Shown one piece after another: positions 36,403 to 47,056 of a DNA stretch of 64,000 bases. The notes under the pieces are model-generated. The model was not told where the DNA came from, did no database searches, and saw nothing but the letters and a program-made list of their open reading frames with translations. The stretch is from the NCBI RefSeq assembly GCF_008806375.1, contig NZ_WAAT01000041.1, positions 43,039 to 107,038 on the forward strand, in the 5' to 3' direction. This DNA is from Pseudotamlana haliotis (lineage in GTDB: Bacteria; Bacteroidota; Bacteroidia; Flavobacteriales; Flavobacteriaceae). The translations under genes were made by a program, and so were the position numbers. Positions within the stretch are counted from its first letter, which is position 1. Every line of letters begins with the position of its first letter.

Positions 36403-39400
36403 TTAATTAATTATTAATTTTTGAGAAATAGAATTTGTTACATTACTTAATTTCAAAATGTAAACACCTTGACTTAAATTAGTTTCTAATTGCATTTTAT
36501 TAGCAACCACAGGCTTTATTTCTCTGTTATACACTAACCTTCCTGTTAAAGAATATATTTCCAACACAGCACCTTGACTTAATAAAGTACTGCTAATAGT
36601 TGTTTTACCATTAATAGTAGGGTTTGGATACATACTAAAACTAACATCCTGACTCTGTTTCCCCTTAACTACTTGTTCCTTTGATGTTGTACTCATAGAA
36701 GTATCAAAACTTAAAACAGGTCTATGACTTGAAGTCCCCTGGTCTTGAGATCCAATATCCCAATAATTATAATTCCCAGAACCATTGTAGTTTAAACTAA
36801 ATCTTAAGAAAATAAAATCTCCTGAAACCGCTCCATTGTCAAGTTGATCATTAATATAATCAATTAAGTTTTGGTTTTCTGTAGTTTGATGGTTTCCAAG
36901 TACAGAATTTGTATTAAGAATTTCATTTTCAATGCCTGTAGCTGATGCATCAGAATTATATGTTCCAGAAAAATAATCGGTACTCAACACAGTGCTGCTA
37001 GACCTATAACCAAGTCCGTACAAATCAACATGATGTTGTAAAGTCCCCGATTTCCCTAATAGATTGAAATTTAAAGTAGCAGATGTTAACCTTTCTCCTG
37101 CTTGTAGTGCTGGAATTTGAAAAGGAATAACAGCAGAGGTATTAGAACTTGAACCTATTCTATGTGTTTGATAACCTACCCATTGCATACCGCCGTTGCT
37201 ATAAACAGACTGATCATCCATACTCGCTTCTACCGTATAACTATTACCAGAAAGCACAGCATTAACTTGAATACTTATCATTTGTGAATCCTCTAACTCT
37301 CCATCATTAACGGTAATCGTTATTGTGGCAGTTCCTTCATCACCTGCTGCAGGAGCAAGCGTTAATTGGGCAGTTCCATCTAAATTATCAGTAAGGCTCG
37401 CATAAGCTGGTGCATTACTAACTGTAAACTGTAACATGTCTCCGTCGACATCTGTTGCACTAATATTAATGGTGCTTACTTCATTTACTTGAAGTGTTTG
37501 ATCGCTTAAAGTTGCCAAAATTGGTGCATGATTTGTGTTAGAGTTCGCATCTACGGTAATATTGAGCATTTCAGAATCTGTGGTAACGCCATCGCTTAGT
37601 GAAATAGTCAAATCATTTGAAGACGCATCACCTTCTATAGGTGATAGCGATAAAGTAGCCGTACCATCCCCATGATCACTTAAGGTAGCAAATGACGGTA
37701 AATTACTTGCTGAAAAACTCAACAAATCACCATCAGCATCTGTAGCTGAAATACTTACATCTAAAACCTCTCCTTCTTGTAAGCTCTGGTTACCTATAGT
37801 TGCCAATATTGGCGCTTGGTTTGTTGGTGTTGTATTTGAGGTATTTATGACTACTTCAGCATAATTATTCCAAGCGTTCACATCGCTACCAGAACCTACA
37901 ATTCTAATGTATTTTGCAGATACATCTGAAAAATCAAAACTCTCAGAATTTGTAGTACTTCCTGAACTCGTTGCAGATAGAACTTGATTGAAATTACGAC
38001 CATCTGTAGACACCTCTATAACAAAGCTATATGCTCTCTCGTCACCTAAATCAAATGTAATATCAACAGATTGAATCGTTGTTAGTTCACAATAATTTTT
38101 TTGTATCCATTGATTTCCTTCTGCCGCCCATTTGGTCTCTATATCGCCATCAAAAGCATTTGAAGATGGGTTAAAACCCCATTGATCATCTTGAAAAGCA
38201 CTCGCCCAGTTAGTATCACATTGATACATAAAACTAGCAGAAGAATTTACGGCTTCATTTCCAGCATAATCCTTTACATTGTTAGCTACAACTGAATAAT
38301 TTATATTACCATTAAGTGGTGACGTTACTAAAGTAACTGTTTTATTATCTTCTGCTAAAACAGCTGAAGTTACAGTTGCTCCACCATTTAAAGTATAGTT
38401 TGCAGGTATTTCGGCTGAAACTGCCGTCACACTCTCACTAAATTCAATAACAAATTCATCATTAAAGTAAGTATTGTTCGCTTGCGCAATAACAGGAGAC
38501 GTAACATCTGAACTAGACTGAAGCTCAAAAGCTCCACAATCTACGGCCGATCCAACTAATCTTGTATTACCATCAATATCTAAGACCGTTAATCCTACAT
38601 CTGTACCCGCATCTATCGCAGGGCTTCCTGCTTTAAGTTTAAAGTTTAAGTTGTTGTAATCTTCATAAAAAGTTATAGCATCAACAGCTGTTGCCACAAT
38701 ATTATGTTCTTCGGTATTTGTTGCTTCATCATAAGTCCATGGCGTATACCTGGTTGCTATATTATTTCTAATAATGTTTCCAGTACTTCCATTCCCTTGC
38801 TTATCATTTTTAACTTGAATCCAAGGCGTAGCATCGGTTACAGGATTATATGATGTAGGCGTTTTAGACACTGTGTTGTTTTGGATTTTACAGTTTATTG
38901 CACCTGTAAGCGTAATACCGTGATAATGATCTGAAACCACCAAATTATTTTCAACAGAAACGTTTTCGGTATGCCCATCGGTTATGATTATACCTTGCAT
39001 AGAATACCCTACTAGATTATCATCAATCATAGCTTGAGTTATAGGATCTGCAAAATTAAATATCTTATTATTTCGAATAATAACATCATTTATAACTCCA
39101 GCAGCAACATTATCTTTATCATACATTTGAATGCCATCATCGTGATTTACATTGTAATCTTCTACATAGGCATCTCTAATAATATTATTTTCATAAATCG
39201 CATGAGATCCCAAAGCTCTTACGGCATCTGCCCCAAAATTATCAATTAAATTATTTCTAACTTCAGCATAATCTCCTTCTATTTGCAATGCGAAATACAC
39301 GTTTCTTATGGTATTATTATTAAAAACAATATGATCTCCTCGAATAATTATGGCATCTTCAGCATGTGCATACCAGTCATTTTTAGACCAAGAAGATGAA

Positions 39401-42400
39401 TCATCTGTACAAGAAAAAGTAGAATTTTCTATTTTTAAATGTGTTGCGTTATTTTTTGTTAAAAACATATAATCGCGGGCAAAATTTCCTCCCGAGCCAT
39501 TTGTAGAAAAGGCTAAACCATCAAAAGCCCAATAATCTGCATTCTCAACTTGAATAGACGCTATCACAGGATTTTCACCACTTAATGGTTTTATAGTTAC
39601 ATAGTCTGAATGTATGCCCGTAATAAAAGGACTTCCGTGTGCACCAGATAGTAAGTAAATAACATCACCTGCATTGAAAGTCTTTTTCGCTGCGAATACA
39701 TCTTCTAAACTTTTCCAAGGGCTAGCTTGTGTTCCCGAGTTACTCATCGATCCATTCACAGGATCACAATAAAAGGCTGTCCCAGAACCACTAAATATTT
39801 CTGAAACACTTAAAACAAAACTCATAGAAACAGCATCGGTTCCATCTGTCACATTTGTGGTTATAGTATAAGTTCCAGCATCACCTTCAACAGGTCTAAA
39901 TTCAAATAACGCAGTACCATCTCCATTATCTGTAAACGTGGTAAAACTTGGTAAACCCTCTGTGGATAATGTAAGGGTATCATTGTCAATATCGGTAACC
40001 GATATATTTACATTAAGAATACCTGCTTCCTCTAAAGATTGGTTATCTATATTAGAAAAACTAGGAAGGTTATTAACAGGAGCAGTACCTTCATCGTTAA
40101 CGGTTAAGGTGATTTCTTGTTCGGTTGTATCTGTTCCATCGCTCACCTTTACAAGCATGGTATAAACATTGGCATCACCTGCTAGCGGAGCATGTTCTAA
40201 AGTAGCTGTACCATCTCCATGATCAACTAAAGTTGAAAAAGTTGGAAGATTTTCCACTAAGATCGTTAATGAATCGCTATCACCATCAGTGGCTACAATA
40301 GCTTGTTCTATAGTGTCAAGCTCATTCAACGAGATGTTCAATAAAGGTTCTAATACAGGCTTATTATTTGCAGGAGGAGTAACGACTCCTGTAAACTCAT
40401 AAGCACCGGCATCTACACTTTCCCCCATAGACCTTGGGTTTCCATCTAAATCTGCTGAAGCTAAATCGATGTTCACTCCAGCATCTATTGCAGGACTTGT
40501 TGCAGATAAATGAAAATCATTATTAGCATAATCAACAAAGTAACTGGTGTAATTACTATAAGTGCTACCATCGATAGTAATATTATTTTCGAAAGTTGAA
40601 CTCGCATCGAAGGTCCAGGTGGTATACTTTGCCGAAATATTATTTCTTATGACATTATTAAAATTAGATTGCCCTGTCTTACTTTGATTGGTTAACATAA
40701 TCCAAGGAACATGATCGGAATCTGTATATAATGGAGATTGTACAACGGTATTGTTTTGTACTTTACAGTTACGTGCGCCGTATAAAGAAATACCGTGATC
40801 TTGATTATTACTCACAATATTATTTTCTACAATCCACCCATCGGCATAACCATCTGTAATGATAATACCCTGCATCAAGTCGCCAATTAAACTATTATCT
40901 TGAATAAACTGAGTTACAGGATCTGCAAACAACATAAATATGTTATTACGCAAGGTTATATTTGATGCTTTGGGATCACTTTCTAAATTATAGGTTTGAA
41001 ATCCATCATCATGCTGAATAGCATAATCATTAATATAGCAATCTCTTACTGTATTATTTTCATAAGTTGAATAACTTCCTAAACCACGAATGGCATCGCC
41101 AGCAAAATTGTCAATAAGGTTATTATAAACTTCTGTAAATTCACCTCGCACTTCTAAAGCGTGGTAGGTATTTTTAATGATATTATTTTGTAAGTAGGCA
41201 TGATCACTTCTAATCTGCACACCACTTGAAACCTTATTATACCAATCTGTTTTGGTCCAATTTGCTATACTTTCGGCCGAGGATACGGTAGAGTTAATAA
41301 TTTTGGTATGATGTGAGTTTACATCAGCAGAAAATAAAACCTGTTCTTTAATTTTATTATTATCGGTTCCATCTACTTTAATCCCATCAAATGCCCAATA
41401 GGAAGAGTTGATCAATTGTATGGAATTAATTACAGGCGTTTGTCCTGCTGAAGCTTTCACTGTAACGTAATCTGTAAAAGACATATTATTAATATACGGA
41501 TCACCATGATTACCAGACATTAAGTAAACGATATCACCAGGTTGAAGTGGTTTTTGTGTATAAACTACGGCTGCTAATGAGCTCCAAGGATTCGCCTGAG
41601 AACCGTCGTTATTAATATTTCCGTTTATCGGATCGCAGTAGTAAACGCCTGCCACAGGAGCTTGATAAGCAGATACTATTATTGAAATGGTTTCACTAAC
41701 CGTACCGGTGCCATCATTAACACTAATGGTACTAGAGTAAGTTCCAACATCCCCCAATTGCGGAGCCAGTGCCACTGTTGCTGTACCATCACCATGATCT
41801 GTGAAGGTTCCAAAACTAGGCAGATTACTAGCAGAAATGATAAGCGCATCACCATCTATGTCGCTAGCTGAAATATTTACATTTAAAACGGATTGCTCTT
41901 CGATGTTTTGTGTACCAATAGCGGAAAGTATAGGCAGATTATTTTCTGCTTGTTCTGCTACCGAAACCGTAATGGTTTCAGAGGCACTTAGCACGCCATC
42001 ACTTACCGTTATAGTAATATTATAGGTACCTTCATCACCAAGAACAGGATTAAATTCTAAATTGGCCAGTCCATTTGAAATATTTGTAAAATTGGCAAAA
42101 CTAGGTAATGATGTGGTTGTAAAAGTCAAGGCATCCCCATCCAAATCGGTCGCCGAAACACCTACACTACTGTTTGAATCCACTACAACATTCTGATTAC
42201 CAACAGGGTCTAAAACAGGTGCTGTATTATTAGCACTTATTGTAATATTTAATACCGGGCGAAAACTTGAATCATTATGATTTTGAGATGCCAAATTCCA
42301 TGTCTCTGCACTGTTAGCATCAGGATTAAAACGAATAAAAACAAAATCACCTCCCACGGCTCCTAAGCTATATTGCGCATTAATATAATTAACTAAATTT

Positions 42401-42849
42401 TGCTTTGAGCTCCCATCTAAACTTATAGTACCCGTGGCGTCATCTACAAAAATATTATCTTTAATTAATGTTGAAGCGCTATCTGATGCGCCCATAAAAT
42501 AGTCAGAATTCAAATCGACTCCGGATGTTGTTCGGTAGGGCAAGCCATATAAATCTATATTAGTTGTTGTTGGCTGATTACTATAAGATATAACCTCTAC
42601 GGATAAGTCTGCTACACTAACAGACTCTCCTGCTTGTAATACAGGAAGTTGAAAAGGAATAACATAGGCCTGACCACTGTTATAACCTAAACGCGCAGTG
42701 GTTTGACCAACCCAACCCCAAGCTGTATTGTTATTTTTAATTGTAATATCATCTGAATGCGCTTCAATCACTTGGGTGTTTTGTGCATTCAAGGAAAAGA
42801 TTCCTAAAATTAATATAATAATTACGCATTGATATTTTGATAAAATCAT
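36403..42849 (-). CDS. Giant multimodular T9SS-secreted protein with two parallel beta-helix modules
   Basis: 2148 residues. Order: signal peptide (1-22); CBM96/DNRLRE-like domain (24-205); two cadherin/He_PIG-type Ig domains (209-395); beta-helix A (400-818); two Ig domains (828-1020); beta-helix B (1025-1441); Big_5-like and F5/8 type C domain (about 1450-1666); two Ig domains (1673-1862); a second CBM96-like domain (1867-2045); T9SS tail with YPNP (2069-2148). Both helices begin YCDP(I/V)NG and carry GDAIRGLGS/ADAVRALGS and an HDD motif (His613 and His1236), the likely active-site region. The family matches no lyase class I can name with confidence. It probably acts on the cell surface as a lyase or related enzyme. 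Confidence 0.85.
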   Translation of the reverse strand: MILSKYQCVIIILILGIFSLNAQNTQVIEAHSDDITIKNNNTAWGWVGQTTARLGYNSGQAYVIPFQLPVLQAGESVSVADLSVEVISYSNQPTTTNIDLYGLPYRTTSGVDLNSDYFMGASDSASTLIKDNIFVDDATGTISLDGSSKQNLVNYINAQYSLGAVGGDFVFIRFNPDANSAETWNLASQNHNDSSFRPVLNITISANNTAPVLDPVGNQNVVVDSNSSVGVSATDLDGDALTFTTTSLPSFANFTNISNGLANLEFNPVLGDEGTYNITITVSDGVLSASETITVSVAEQAENNLPILSAIGTQNIEEQSVLNVNISASDIDGDALIISASNLPSFGTFTDHGDGTATVALAPQLGDVGTYSSTISVNDGTGTVSETISIIVSAYQAPVAGVYYCDPINGNINNDGSQANPWSSLAAVVYTQKPLQPGDIVYLMSGNHGDPYINNMSFTDYVTVKASAGQTPVINSIQLINSSYWAFDGIKVDGTDNNKIKEQVLFSADVNSHHTKIINSTVSSAESIANWTKTDWYNKVSSGVQIRSDHAYLQNNIIKNTYHALEVRGEFTEVYNNLIDNFAGDAIRGLGSYSTYENNTVRDCYINDYAIQHDDGFQTYNLESDPKASNITLRNNIFMLFADPVTQFIQDNSLIGDLMQGIIITDGYADGWIVENNIVSNNQDHGISLYGARNCKVQNNTVVQSPLYTDSDHVPWIMLTNQSKTGQSNFNNVIRNNISAKYTTWTFDASSTFENNITIDGSTYSNYTSYFVDYANNDFHLSATSPAIDAGVNIDLASADLDGNPRSMGESVDAGAYEFTGVVTPPANNKPVLEPLLNISLNELDTIEQAIVATDGDSDSLTILVENLPTFSTLVDHGDGTATLEHAPLAGDANVYTMLVKVSDGTDTTEQEITLTVNDEGTAPVNNLPSFSNIDNQSLEEAGILNVNISVTDIDNDTLTLSTEGLPSFTTFTDNGDGTALFEFRPVEGDAGTYTITTNVTDGTDAVSMSFVLSVSEIFSGSGTAFYCDPVNGSMSNSGTQASPWKSLEDVFAAKKTFNAGDVIYLLSGAHGSPFITGIHSDYVTIKPLSGENPVIASIQVENADYWAFDGLAFSTNGSGGNFARDYMFLTKNNATHLKIENSTFSCTDDSSSWSKNDWYAHAEDAIIIRGDHIVFNNNTIRNVYFALQIEGDYAEVRNNLIDNFGADAVRALGSHAIYENNIIRDAYVEDYNVNHDDGIQMYDKDNVAAGVINDVIIRNNKIFNFADPITQAMIDDNLVGYSMQGIIITDGHTENVSVENNLVVSDHYHGITLTGAINCKIQNNTVSKTPTSYNPVTDATPWIQVKNDKQGNGSTGNIIRNNIATRYTPWTYDEATNTEEHNIVATAVDAITFYEDYNNLNFKLKAGSPAIDAGTDVGLTVLDIDGNTRLVGSAVDCGAFELQSSSDVTSPVIAQANNTYFNDEFVIEFSESVTAVSAEIPANYTLNGGATVTSAVLAEDNKTVTLVTSPLNGNINYSVVANNVKDYAGNEAVNSSASFMYQCDTNWASAFQDDQWGFNPSSNAFDGDIETKWAAEGNQWIQKNYCELTTIQSVDITFDLGDERAYSFVIEVSTDGRNFNQVLSATSSGSTTNSESFDFSDVSAKYIRIVGSGSDVNAWNNYAEVVINTSNTTPTNQAPILATIGNQSLQEGEVLDVSISATDADGDLLSFSASNLPSFATLSDHGDGTATLSLSPIEGDASSNDLTISLSDGVTTDSEMLNITVDANSNTNHAPILATLSDQTLQVNEVSTINISATDVDGDMLQFTVSNAPAYASLTDNLDGTAQLTLAPAAGDEGTATITITVNDGELEDSQMISIQVNAVLSGNSYTVEASMDDQSVYSNGGMQWVGYQTHRIGSSSNTSAVIPFQIPALQAGERLTSATLNFNLLGKSGTLQHHVDLYGLGYRSSSTVLSTDYFSGTYNSDASATGIENEILNTNSVLGNHQTTENQNLIDYINDQLDNGAVSGDFIFLRFSLNYNGSGNYNYWDIGSQDQGTSSHRPVLSFDTSMSTTSKEQVVKGKQSQDVSFSMYPNPTINGKTTISSTLLSQGAVLEIYSLTGRLVYNREIKPVVANKMQLETNLSQGVYILKLSNVTNSISQKLIIN

Positions 42850-43028
42850 TGTAATGATGTTTTAAATTAGACAATCAAATTGAAACGTTTTAAAAAAACA
42901 GATTCAATTCCTGAAAACTTGGACAAAAGCCCAGCAATTTTTCTTTTCTACATTTAAGAACCCATCCTGTATTAAAGTACAGCATAAGACCATAGCAATA
43001 TCATTTACTACACTACTTTTTTTAGTGG

Positions 43029-45308
43029 TTAATTAACGATCAACTTACCTACTCGACTATCTAAACCTGAAGAAAGTTTTAGTAGATAAATCCCTTTTTT
43101 CAACCTTAATTCCGTTTGAACTTGTAGTGTATTATTTGGCGAAACCTCTTTTTTCATGATTAGGCTTCCTGTGAGGGAATAAATTTCAATTAGTGATTTT
43201 TGCTTTAACAAATGACTTTTTATAGTCACCCAGCTTTGATTTACTGGGTTAGGATAAATAATCATCTTTTCTAAGGTTTTAATATTTTCATTATCAGACA
43301 AAACACTAGAAAATTCCATAAACAAAACCGGAGCATTAACTCCCGTAGTTTCGTCACTAATCCCAAAATAGTGCGCTCCTGCTGTTGGCAAACTGCTTGG
43401 AGAACTTTGGTTAATAGGAACATCTATATTTAACCTTAAAAAAATATAATCACCTTGAGTAGCTCCTGCATCGTATTGTGCATTAATATAATCCATTAAT
43501 TGTGTTGCTCCCGAAATAGAAGTTGCAACAGATCGATCTGGAGTAAATTCACTACCAACCGCCTCAGTTCTGGTAATGTAATCATCTTGAATAGCCATAT
43601 CTGTACCATGAGACATAGAAAACACCTCATCATAGTGGTCGTTCGGGTTTATTTGATTACTTGAACTATATGGTAAACCGTATAGGTCGATATTTGATGT
43701 GATCCAGTGTCTAACATAATGCACATTCACCGTTAATTTGGCATCAACAACCACTTCGCCATCAGGTCTTTTAGGTAATTGAAAAGGTAAAATAGCACTA
43801 GAGGTAACCGCATCGCCATTTGCAGCACTCCCGCCAATTTTCAAGGTAAGTTCGGAAGGGCTTCCTGCACTATTTCCAGTAAGAAACGGATTGGTGCCCG
43901 AGTAGTCTGTAGGGTTTGAAACAATCCCATCACCCGAAGGGTTAATGCTATAACTACCCCCTGGAACTGTTGTAGAATCTCCCTGGTATTCATAACAACC
44001 TGCATCTACAACACCATTGTTATACACTCTAGTATTTCCTAATAAATCAGTATTCGATAAATCTAAATTCACTCCAAAATCTACTGCTGGACTAGAATCT
44101 TTTAACTGAAAATCACTGTTGGGGTAATCTGAAAAATAAATAGAATAATTATTATAATCGTTTTGATTAATATCTATATTATTTTCTATGGTCGATGTGG
44201 CATCATAAGTCCATGGTGTGTATTGAGCACAAATATTATTACGTATAATATTATTCATATTAGCCCTTGTTTGACCAGACTTATTTTGATCATCTATATA
44301 AATACGAGGAATTTGGTTGGTATCATAAAACAATGGACTTTGAATCACTGTATTGTTTTGAACTCTACAATTTTGTGCGCCATATAGTGTGATCCCGTGA
44401 AAATGATCTGTAACAATTAAGTTATTTTCAACAACCCAATTATCTGCCGAACCATCTGTGTTTATTACGCCTTGCATAGACGTTCCTATAAGGTTATTAT
44501 CCAATACAAACTGTGAAGGATTTTCAAATAGGATAATTTTGTTCCATCTAAAAGTAACATCGGTAACAATAAAATCACCAGCTAACTTATAGACTTGAAA
44601 AGCATCATCGTGATTTATAGCATAATCTTCGATAAAGCAATTTTTAATGGTATTGTTTTCATAGGTAGAATAAGAACCAAGGCCACGGATGGCATCACCT
44701 GCAAAATTTTCAATAGTATTATTTTGCATTAATGAATAATCTCCCCTTAGCTCTACCGCATGATATAAATTTAAAAATAAGTTGTTGTTTAAGTTGATAT
44801 GACTTCCTCTAAATTGCACACCACCTACAGAATTTGAATACCAATCTGCTTGGGTCCAAACGGAAGAATCACTTGCAGATTGTATTAAACAATTTGTTAA
44901 AGTGAGATGTGTGGCATTACTTCCTCCTGAAATTAATGCTGCTTCTTTTGAAAACGATCCCAGACTAGCGTCAAACTTTATTCCATCAAGAGTGATATGA
45001 TTACTATTATTTATCTGCAGACTGGTTAAAACGGCTTTTTGAGCGTTTACAGACTTAATAAGGATATTATTTGAAAACTGAAGATTCCCTAAATACCCTG
45101 TTCCATGTTCACCATCTAATAAGTAAATAATATCATTGTCTTGTAAACCTACTGAGGACCAATTAACACTCCCAAACGATGCAAATGGGCTGTTTAATGA
45201 CCCATCATTTGAATTTTGCCCCCCTACAGGGTCGCAATAATAGGTAGTTTGGGCATGTGAAAAAACCACAAGTAAAAAGTTAAGTAGGCAAAATGTTATT
45301 AATTTCAT
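43029..45308 (-). CDS. T9SS-secreted parallel beta-helix protein with CBM96-like domain
   Basis: 759 residues. Signal peptide (1-20), a right-handed beta-helix (21-445) with many N-N-x-I turns, a CBM96/DNRLRE-like domain (450-665) and a C-terminal T9SS tail with YPNPVN (about 680-759). The helix is a close relative of both helices in the adjacent giant protein and keeps GDAIRGLGSYSTYENNT and the HDD motif (His233, HDDAFQ). It is therefore probably catalytic in the same way. The neighbouring genes (lyase, rhamnosidase, esterases) suggest action on the same polysaccharide. The enzyme class is unassigned. Confidence 0.85.
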   Translation of the reverse strand: MKLITFCLLNFLLVVFSHAQTTYYCDPVGGQNSNDGSLNSPFASFGSVNWSSVGLQDNDIIYLLDGEHGTGYLGNLQFSNNILIKSVNAQKAVLTSLQINNSNHITLDGIKFDASLGSFSKEAALISGGSNATHLTLTNCLIQSASDSSVWTQADWYSNSVGGVQFRGSHINLNNNLFLNLYHAVELRGDYSLMQNNTIENFAGDAIRGLGSYSTYENNTIKNCFIEDYAINHDDAFQVYKLAGDFIVTDVTFRWNKIILFENPSQFVLDNNLIGTSMQGVINTDGSADNWVVENNLIVTDHFHGITLYGAQNCRVQNNTVIQSPLFYDTNQIPRIYIDDQNKSGQTRANMNNIIRNNICAQYTPWTYDATSTIENNIDINQNDYNNYSIYFSDYPNSDFQLKDSSPAVDFGVNLDLSNTDLLGNTRVYNNGVVDAGCYEYQGDSTTVPGGSYSINPSGDGIVSNPTDYSGTNPFLTGNSAGSPSELTLKIGGSAANGDAVTSSAILPFQLPKRPDGEVVVDAKLTVNVHYVRHWITSNIDLYGLPYSSSNQINPNDHYDEVFSMSHGTDMAIQDDYITRTEAVGSEFTPDRSVATSISGATQLMDYINAQYDAGATQGDYIFLRLNIDVPINQSSPSSLPTAGAHYFGISDETTGVNAPVLFMEFSSVLSDNENIKTLEKMIIYPNPVNQSWVTIKSHLLKQKSLIEIYSLTGSLIMKKEVSPNNTLQVQTELRLKKGIYLLKLSSGLDSRVGKLIVN

Positions 45309-45350
45309 GGTATTCTGGGAAGTTTAAGCAGAGTAATAATCATATAATTA

Positions 45351-45384
45351 AAATCGAGGAGATATAAATTATACTCCTCGATTT
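45351..45384 (-). terminator. Intra-operon hairpin after the double-CBM gene
   Basis: A perfect 11-bp stem (45351-45361 with 45374-45384) lies 23 bp after the 538-residue protein's stop. The minus-strand tail is TTTTAATTAT, a weak T-tract. It may be a partial terminator or a 3' stabilising hairpin that raises the level of upstream mRNA relative to the distal genes. Confidence 0.5.
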
Positions 45385-45406
45385 CATGCAGTCACTCCTA
45401 AACTAA

Positions 45407-47023
45407 TTACTTAACTATTAATTTTTGTGTTTTTGAAATGTTACCCTCTTGAAGACTAACAACATAAAAACCTGCATTTAAGTTTACATGTGTATTAAAA
45501 TAATTTCTAGAACTGGCCTCAACTTTTTCAAAATGTACCAATTTACCTGTAATAGCATAAATTTTTAATACAGCCTGATTACTAAACCCTTCTAAAGAGA
45601 TATTTAAACGACCGTCTTCTACAGGGTTAGGGTATAAAGCTAAAGCTGATTTATGGTTTTCTTCAACCCCTAAAGTTCCAGAAAAACCAATTTCTAAAGT
45701 TGCTGGGGTAGCAGAATCTCCACCTTCAATATTAAAGTATTGCGACCCTGCCATCGCTGTATTATCCATGCTTAACCTTAAAAACACCCAGTCTCCAGCT
45801 ACAGCTCCTGCATCATATTGTGCATTCAAGTAAGCCATAAGGTTTGCATTTTGTCCAGTTTCTTCCCATCTTGCAGTATCTAAATCTCCTGCAGCCACAT
45901 TTTTTGTAAAATAATCATCCTGTATAGCTGTTACACCAGATGAAGCATCAGGATAGTCACCAGCAAAGTGATCTGAACTAAAAATTTCTCTCCCAGTTCC
46001 ACCGTTTGCTAAAGCATCTTGGTAAGTCAAACCGTATAAATCTACATTTGAATTAATCCACTGTCTACCATAACTCACATAAACTTTCATAGAAGCAAAA
46101 TCAACAGTTTCACCACTTGGTCTTTCTGGCAACATAAATGGAATTATTACACTTGTTAAATTACCACTACCATCTACAGCACTAGATCCTAATTTTGCTG
46201 CTCCCCATAAATAAGGGTTATTCGTTGTGATTACACTTGGGTCTGACACATAACCATCTTCAGTTGGAGCAGCCACCGCGTAATCTGCAGACGGCCCAGT
46301 ACTTGAATCAGCTTCAATCTCTATAGTTAAGGTAGGGGCATTGGCCGTAGACCCATCATCAATTCCAAAATAATGTGCTCCCGTAGTTGCAGGATTATCA
46401 ACATTTAATCTTAAGAACACATAATCTCCAGCTACTGCTCCAGCATCATATTGTGCATTTAAATAATCAACTAAAGCGGCATCACCACTAACACTTGTTT
46501 CTTCAAAACGTGCTGTATCTAAAGCCCCTGCCGCTTGATTTTTGGCAAAATAATCATCTTCAATAGCCGTTATTCCTGCTGCTGCATCTGGATAAGCATC
46601 ATCATAATGATGGGATGGATTAATTGTACTAGCTGCGTTATATGGCAAACCATATAAATCTACATTTGAAGTTATCCATTCTCTACCATAATTTACATGC
46701 ACGCTTAAATTAGCCGAAACCACTAATTTCCCTGCTGGTCTTACAGGCAACTTAAATGGAATGATGGCACTTGTTGTAAAGGCTGCTCCTGTTGAGGCAC
46801 TAGCACCTACTTTTAATGATTGAACACCCCCTACCCCATTACCTTCTAGGTAAGGGTTGTGTGAAGGCACATCTGAAATATCTGAAACTATCCCATCATT
46901 ATAATACGCTTGAGAAGGTACCATTTCAGGTTTAACATCATGAGTTGTTGTTTGTCCTTGAACCGCAAAAGGCAATACACCTAATGCAACTCCCAATACT
47001 GAATTGAGTAATTTTGTTTTCAT
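45407..47023 (-). CDS. T9SS-secreted protein with two CBM96-like domains and no enzyme module
   Basis: 538 residues: signal peptide (1-24), two tandem copies of the CBM96/DNRLRE-like domain (about 28-225 and 238-450), and a T9SS tail with YPNPVEDG (about 458-538). Each copy has IPFKLPVRPAGK/IPFMLPERPSGE, NVDLYGL, and NAQYDAGAVAGDYVFLRL or its equivalent. With no catalytic module it should be a polysaccharide-binding surface protein. It lies between the NodB-like and beta-helix proteins. The two copies are clearly similar and probably arose by tandem duplication. Confidence 0.85.
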   Translation of the reverse strand: MKTKLLNSVLGVALGVLPFAVQGQTTTHDVKPEMVPSQAYYNDGIVSDISDVPSHNPYLEGNGVGGVQSLKVGASASTGAAFTTSAIIPFKLPVRPAGKLVVSANLSVHVNYGREWITSNVDLYGLPYNAASTINPSHHYDDAYPDAAAGITAIEDDYFAKNQAAGALDTARFEETSVSGDAALVDYLNAQYDAGAVAGDYVFLRLNVDNPATTGAHYFGIDDGSTANAPTLTIEIEADSSTGPSADYAVAAPTEDGYVSDPSVITTNNPYLWGAAKLGSSAVDGSGNLTSVIIPFMLPERPSGETVDFASMKVYVSYGRQWINSNVDLYGLTYQDALANGGTGREIFSSDHFAGDYPDASSGVTAIQDDYFTKNVAAGDLDTARWEETGQNANLMAYLNAQYDAGAVAGDWVFLRLSMDNTAMAGSQYFNIEGGDSATPATLEIGFSGTLGVEENHKSALALYPNPVEDGRLNISLEGFSNQAVLKIYAITGKLVHFEKVEASSRNYFNTHVNLNAGFYVVSLQEGNISKTQKLIVK

Positions 47024-47056
47024 AATTTAGTTTTTGTGGTTTATTTATATTTAGTT

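Noticed and set aside
43029-45308. Assigning the beta-helix proteins to PL6 or another named lyase family
   Set aside because: The fold is right but the motifs visible here do not match a named family closely enough to state one.
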